Assembly (NCBI GenBank): GCA_045638565.1
Contig: JAZUBN010000010.1
Location: 1 to 15,044, forward strand
Direction of reading: 5' to 3'
DNA from: SIG471 sp045638565
Lineage (GTDB): Bacteria > Bacillota > Clostridia > Oscillospirales > Butyricicoccaceae
DNA: 15,044 nt
Position 1 is the stretch's first letter. The number at the start of each line of letters is the position of its first letter. The position numbers and the translations under genes were made by a program. This document shows, piece by piece, positions 12,838 through 15,044 of this stretch. The notes under the pieces are model-generated. The model worked only from the letters and a program-made list of their open reading frames with translations. It did not search any database and was not told the origin of the DNA.

Positions 12838-13971
12838 CTACTTTCCGTAATAACCCATTACTGTATTTTCGCCATTTTCGACCATAACCTGACCGCGGGC
12901 AATAACTGTATCAATAGCCATATTTTCACCGAGGAATACGATGTCAGCATCGGAGCCCACCTGAATTGCACCCTTGCGTGGATACTGATCAATACCCTTA
13001 GCAACGTTGGATGTTACAAGTGTGATAGCCTTTTCGAGCGGCATACCGCATTCAAGGACCATAGCCTTTATTGTTGCGTAAAGTGTTTCAATCTTGCCTG
13101 TACCCATACCGATAAGTTCGTTGTTAGGACCCCAGATTGGCATACTGCCGTTGGAGTCAGAGCTGATTGTAACAAGTTCAGGATTTACCTGATTCATAAC
13201 GTCAACGAGCAACTTTGCACGTTCGCCTTCGTTAGGACCTGTTGTAAAGTCGATATTACCGCCCATCTTTGCAAACTTGATAGCATCTTCGAGAAGATTG
13301 CCGCAATGTGTAGGACGGAAATGCTTGATTGGAATGTCTGTTTCTTCAACGATAGCGATTACATCCTTGAGACCGAGCTTATCCTTACCTGTATGCATAT
13401 GGAGTACGCCAGGCTTGCCGCCGATAAGCGAGCCGTGACGAACCTGTGTTGCAAGGCGAAGAAGTTCCTGCTTTGTAACATAGGAAGATCTGTGGTCTGC
13501 AATAGCGAGCTTGCAGCCGATGATTTCTTCAATATATGTGATATCGTTCTTTACAGAGCCTGTGATTGTAGGTGATGGAAGCTCATAAGCACCTGTAAGG
13601 CAGAATGCTGTGATACCTTCTGCATTGAGAGCCTTTGTCTTTGCAAGAAGATTATGTACGGAACGTGTTGTACTGTCTGTGCCGAGAAGACCGACAACTG
13701 TTGTAACACCGTTCTTTACGATGTCTGTCATAAGGATTTCAGTAACTCTGCTCTTGAAAGAGCTTTCACCGCCGCCACCTGTTACGTGTACGTGCTGGTC
13801 GATCATACCCGGGATACAAACCTTGCCCTGTCCGTCAATGATTACTGTATCTTCAAATGGAGCTGTAATATTTTCTTCAATTCTTACGACCTTTTCACCG
13901 CAGATGAGGATATCTCTTTTTCCGAGATGTTCAGGCGCATAAAGGTCGACATTCTTAATAAGTTTGAACAT
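12838..13971 (-). CDS. iadA: IadA-like isoaspartyl dipeptidase (beta-aspartyl-peptidase)
   Basis: 377 aa binuclear-metal amidohydrolase expected to cleave beta-aspartyl dipeptides from damaged or degraded proteins. Using my recollection of the E. coli enzyme, the active site is kept: His60 and His62 in DQHVHV, Glu69 in GGGGE, Tyr129 in GAYELPS, carbamylated Lys154 in GCKLAI, Arg161 in DHRSS, His193 in HMHTG, His222 in RPTHC, and Asp272 in SSDSNGS. The loop after His222 (CGNLLEDA) is about three residues shorter than VNRNVPLFEQA and lacks the substrate-binding Arg (Arg233 in E. coli), so specificity may differ. The ATG at 13971 is chosen because GGGAG lies 7 nt before it; the ATG at 13977, two codons earlier, has only 1-nt spacing. 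It is the first gene of the operon. Confidence 0.9.
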   Translation of the reverse strand: MFKLIKNVDLYAPEHLGKRDILICGEKVVRIEENITAPFEDTVIIDGQGKVCIPGMIDQHVHVTGGGGESSFKSRVTEILMTDIVKNGVTTVVGLLGTDSTTRSVHNLLAKTKALNAEGITAFCLTGAYELPSPTITGSVKNDITYIEEIIGCKLAIADHRSSYVTKQELLRLATQVRHGSLIGGKPGVLHMHTGKDKLGLKDVIAIVEETDIPIKHFRPTHCGNLLEDAIKFAKMGGNIDFTTGPNEGERAKLLVDVMNQVNPELVTISSDSNGSMPIWGPNNELIGMGTGKIETLYATIKAMVLECGMPLEKAITLVTSNVAKGIDQYPRKGAIQVGSDADIVFLGENMAIDTVIARGQVMVENGENTVMGYYGK

Positions 13972-14008
13972 TTTCATTCTCCCTGTTTTTATTGTATATT
14001 ATGTTATT

Positions 14009-14037
14009 ATAATAGCATAAAAAAAATACTGTGTAAA
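14009..14037 (-). promoter_or_regulatory. Promoter of the amide-hydrolase operon
   Basis: Minus strand: -35 TTTACA (14037-14032), a 17-nt spacer, -10 TATTAT (14014-14009). A TATAAT overlaps but at 20-nt spacing. The start would be near 14002, about 30 nt before the IadA-like gene. Confidence 0.65.
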
Positions 14038-14050
14038 GTATAATTTTCAG

Positions 14051-14079
14051 TTGTATCTTATAAAAAAATGTGATAATAT
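14051..14079 (+). promoter_or_regulatory. Promoter of the divergent amidohydrolase gene
   Basis: -35 TTGTAT (14051-14056), a 17-nt spacer, -10 TAATAT (14074-14079). It lies back-to-back with the minus promoter, the two -35 boxes being only 13 nt apart, so one regulator could control both directions. Confidence 0.5.
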
Positions 14080-14120
14080 AGTTACAGATAAAAATTTTAT
14101 TTTACGGAGGACATTATAAA

Positions 14121-15044
14121 ATGATCTTAAAGGCAAAATATGTGCTCACAGGCGACGGCAAGACTATTATTGAAAACGGCGCAGTTGCAACACAGGAAAA
14201 CAAAATTATCGGTGTTGGTACTTTTGATGAAATCATCGCAAAGTTCCCAAATGAAGAAGTTACAGATTACGGCGAACGTACTATCATGCCTGGTATGATT
14301 GATATGCACGTACATATCGGCTATTACTGGACAACAGACAGACACGCTTCCCTTCACTATATCACTCTTATGGCTCATAAGACTCTTCAGGATGCCATCA
14401 AGAAGGGTGTTACAACTGTTCGTGACGTCTGCTCTCCAGAAGGTCTCGTTCAGTCTCTTCTTCGCGCAGAAGCTGACGGTCTTGTAAAATATCCTCGTAT
14501 CTTCTCCGCTCTTCAGGGCGTATGTATGACAGGTGGCCACTGCTGGTCTCTCGAAACAGCTACTGTTGAAGCTGACGGTGAAGTTGAAATCAGAAAGGCT
14601 GTACGTAAGCAGATTCGTGACGGCGCTAAGTTCATCAAGGCTTTCACAAGCCACAGAGGCAATCTCCCTGAATACACAGATGCAGAACTTGCTGCTCTTG
14701 TTGACGAAGCTCACAGAGTCGGCAAGCGTGTTGCTGTACATTCCGGCACACAGCCATCTCTCGAAAGTGTTGTCAACCTCGGTTACGACACAATCGAACA
14801 CGGCACTTTCCTTACAAACGAACAGGCTAAGAGAATGGCTCAGAAGGGTCTCTTCCTCATCCCTACAATCGTAGCTTACACATACATCTACGAAGAAATG
14901 GAAAAGGAACGCATCGCAAAGAACCTCGTTTACACAGGTAACGATAAGATTACATACGACTACTTCAAGATGGCTTCCGAACAGTACAAGCAGGCATTCA
15001 AGGGCTGGTATGACACAGGCGTTATCATGGCTACCGGTACTGAC
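14121..15044 (+). CDS. Amidohydrolase-family metal-dependent hydrolase, 3' end beyond the window
   Basis: 308 codons, with no stop before the edge. It starts at ATG 14121, with CGGAGG 10 nt upstream. The product begins MILKAKYVLTGDGKTIIENG, the usual small beta-domain. Amidohydrolase barrel ligands follow: His63 and His65 in PGMIDMHVHIG, GVTTVRD (96-102), Lys173 in GAKFIKAF (candidate carbamylated or bridging Lys), His207 in VAVHSGTQ, His227 in TIEHGTF, and the final Asp308 in ATGTD, which is the last codon visible. This order resembles the imidazolonepropionase-like/Xaa-Pro dipeptidase (Sgx9260-type) subgroup, whose members cut prolyl or other dipeptides and carbamates. It is not a close relative of the IadA-like protein encoded divergently. 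It probably acts on a related amide; the substrate is open. Confidence 0.9.
   Translation, partial: MILKAKYVLTGDGKTIIENGAVATQENKIIGVGTFDEIIAKFPNEEVTDYGERTIMPGMIDMHVHIGYYWTTDRHASLHYITLMAHKTLQDAIKKGVTTVRDVCSPEGLVQSLLRAEADGLVKYPRIFSALQGVCMTGGHCWSLETATVEADGEVEIRKAVRKQIRDGAKFIKAFTSHRGNLPEYTDAELAALVDEAHRVGKRVAVHSGTQPSLESVVNLGYDTIEHGTFLTNEQAKRMAQKGLFLIPTIVAYTYIYEEMEKERIAKNLVYTGNDKITYDYFKMASEQYKQAFKGWYDTGVIMATGTD

Noticed and set aside
11284..13575. A 763-codon open frame on the plus strand antisense to three hydrolase genes
   Set aside because: The three minus-strand genes share one frame and rarely use TTA, CTA or TCA, so the codon-aligned antisense frame stays open by chance. The product is rich in Cys and His, lacks domain logic and has no ribosome binding site.
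14127..14801. A 224-codon minus-strand frame over the amidohydrolase gene
   Set aside because: It is antisense to an intact amidohydrolase reading frame with all metal ligands; no start signals of its own.

Overview
The window looks like chromosomal DNA of a low-to-moderate GC Gram-positive anaerobe, most likely a gut Clostridia member (Oscillospiraceae/Ruminococcaceae-like). The basis is strong AGGAGG-type ribosome binding sites, TTG starts, AT-rich sigma-A promoters (several TTTACA-17-TATAAT), and protein families typical of that group (DUF3842, clostridial OppDF, CPBP protease, PstS-like protein). This assignment is inference. There is no phage, transposase, integrase or CRISPR signal.

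Layout. (1) 1-1960: the 5' part of a class A penicillin-binding protein on the minus strand, a small secreted protein on the plus strand, and a sugar-nucleotidyltransferase-like gene on the minus strand. (2) 2004-2176: a tRNA-Ser(GGA) with its own promoter and terminator. (3) 2178-4592: a compact seven-gene plus-strand operon with a near-consensus promoter and a terminator. It holds five tandem paralogous membrane proteins (71-98 aa) that share the C-terminal pattern G-A/S-I-x-L-M-stop, then a 46-aa protein, then a membrane-anchored PstS-like periplasmic-binding domain with no Pst transporter genes beside it. I do not recognise this arrangement, and it is the best candidate here for an undescribed system. 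(4) 4596-6731: a CPBP intramembrane protease (minus), endonuclease III (plus) and a pentapeptide-repeat protein (minus). (5) 6804-8871: the two ATPase genes of an Opp/Dpp-type peptide importer, translationally coupled, with their own promoter and terminator but without permease or binding-protein genes.

(6) 9007-15044: a probable six-gene minus-strand operon, transcribed from about 14,000 downwards. It encodes an IadA-like isoaspartyl dipeptidase, a creatininase-family amidohydrolase, an alkaline-phosphatase-superfamily hydrolase, a DUF3842 protein, a nitroreductase and a Nit2/omega-amidase-like carbon-nitrogen hydrolase. A second, unrelated amidohydrolase starts divergently at 14121 and runs off the window. 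The set includes amide/C-N hydrolases of three folds beside peptide-import ATPases. This suggests uptake and breakdown of an amide- or isopeptide-containing small molecule, but the substrate cannot be named from sequence alone. Two stem-loops lie between genes of this operon without convincing T-tracts and may tune expression of the last two genes.
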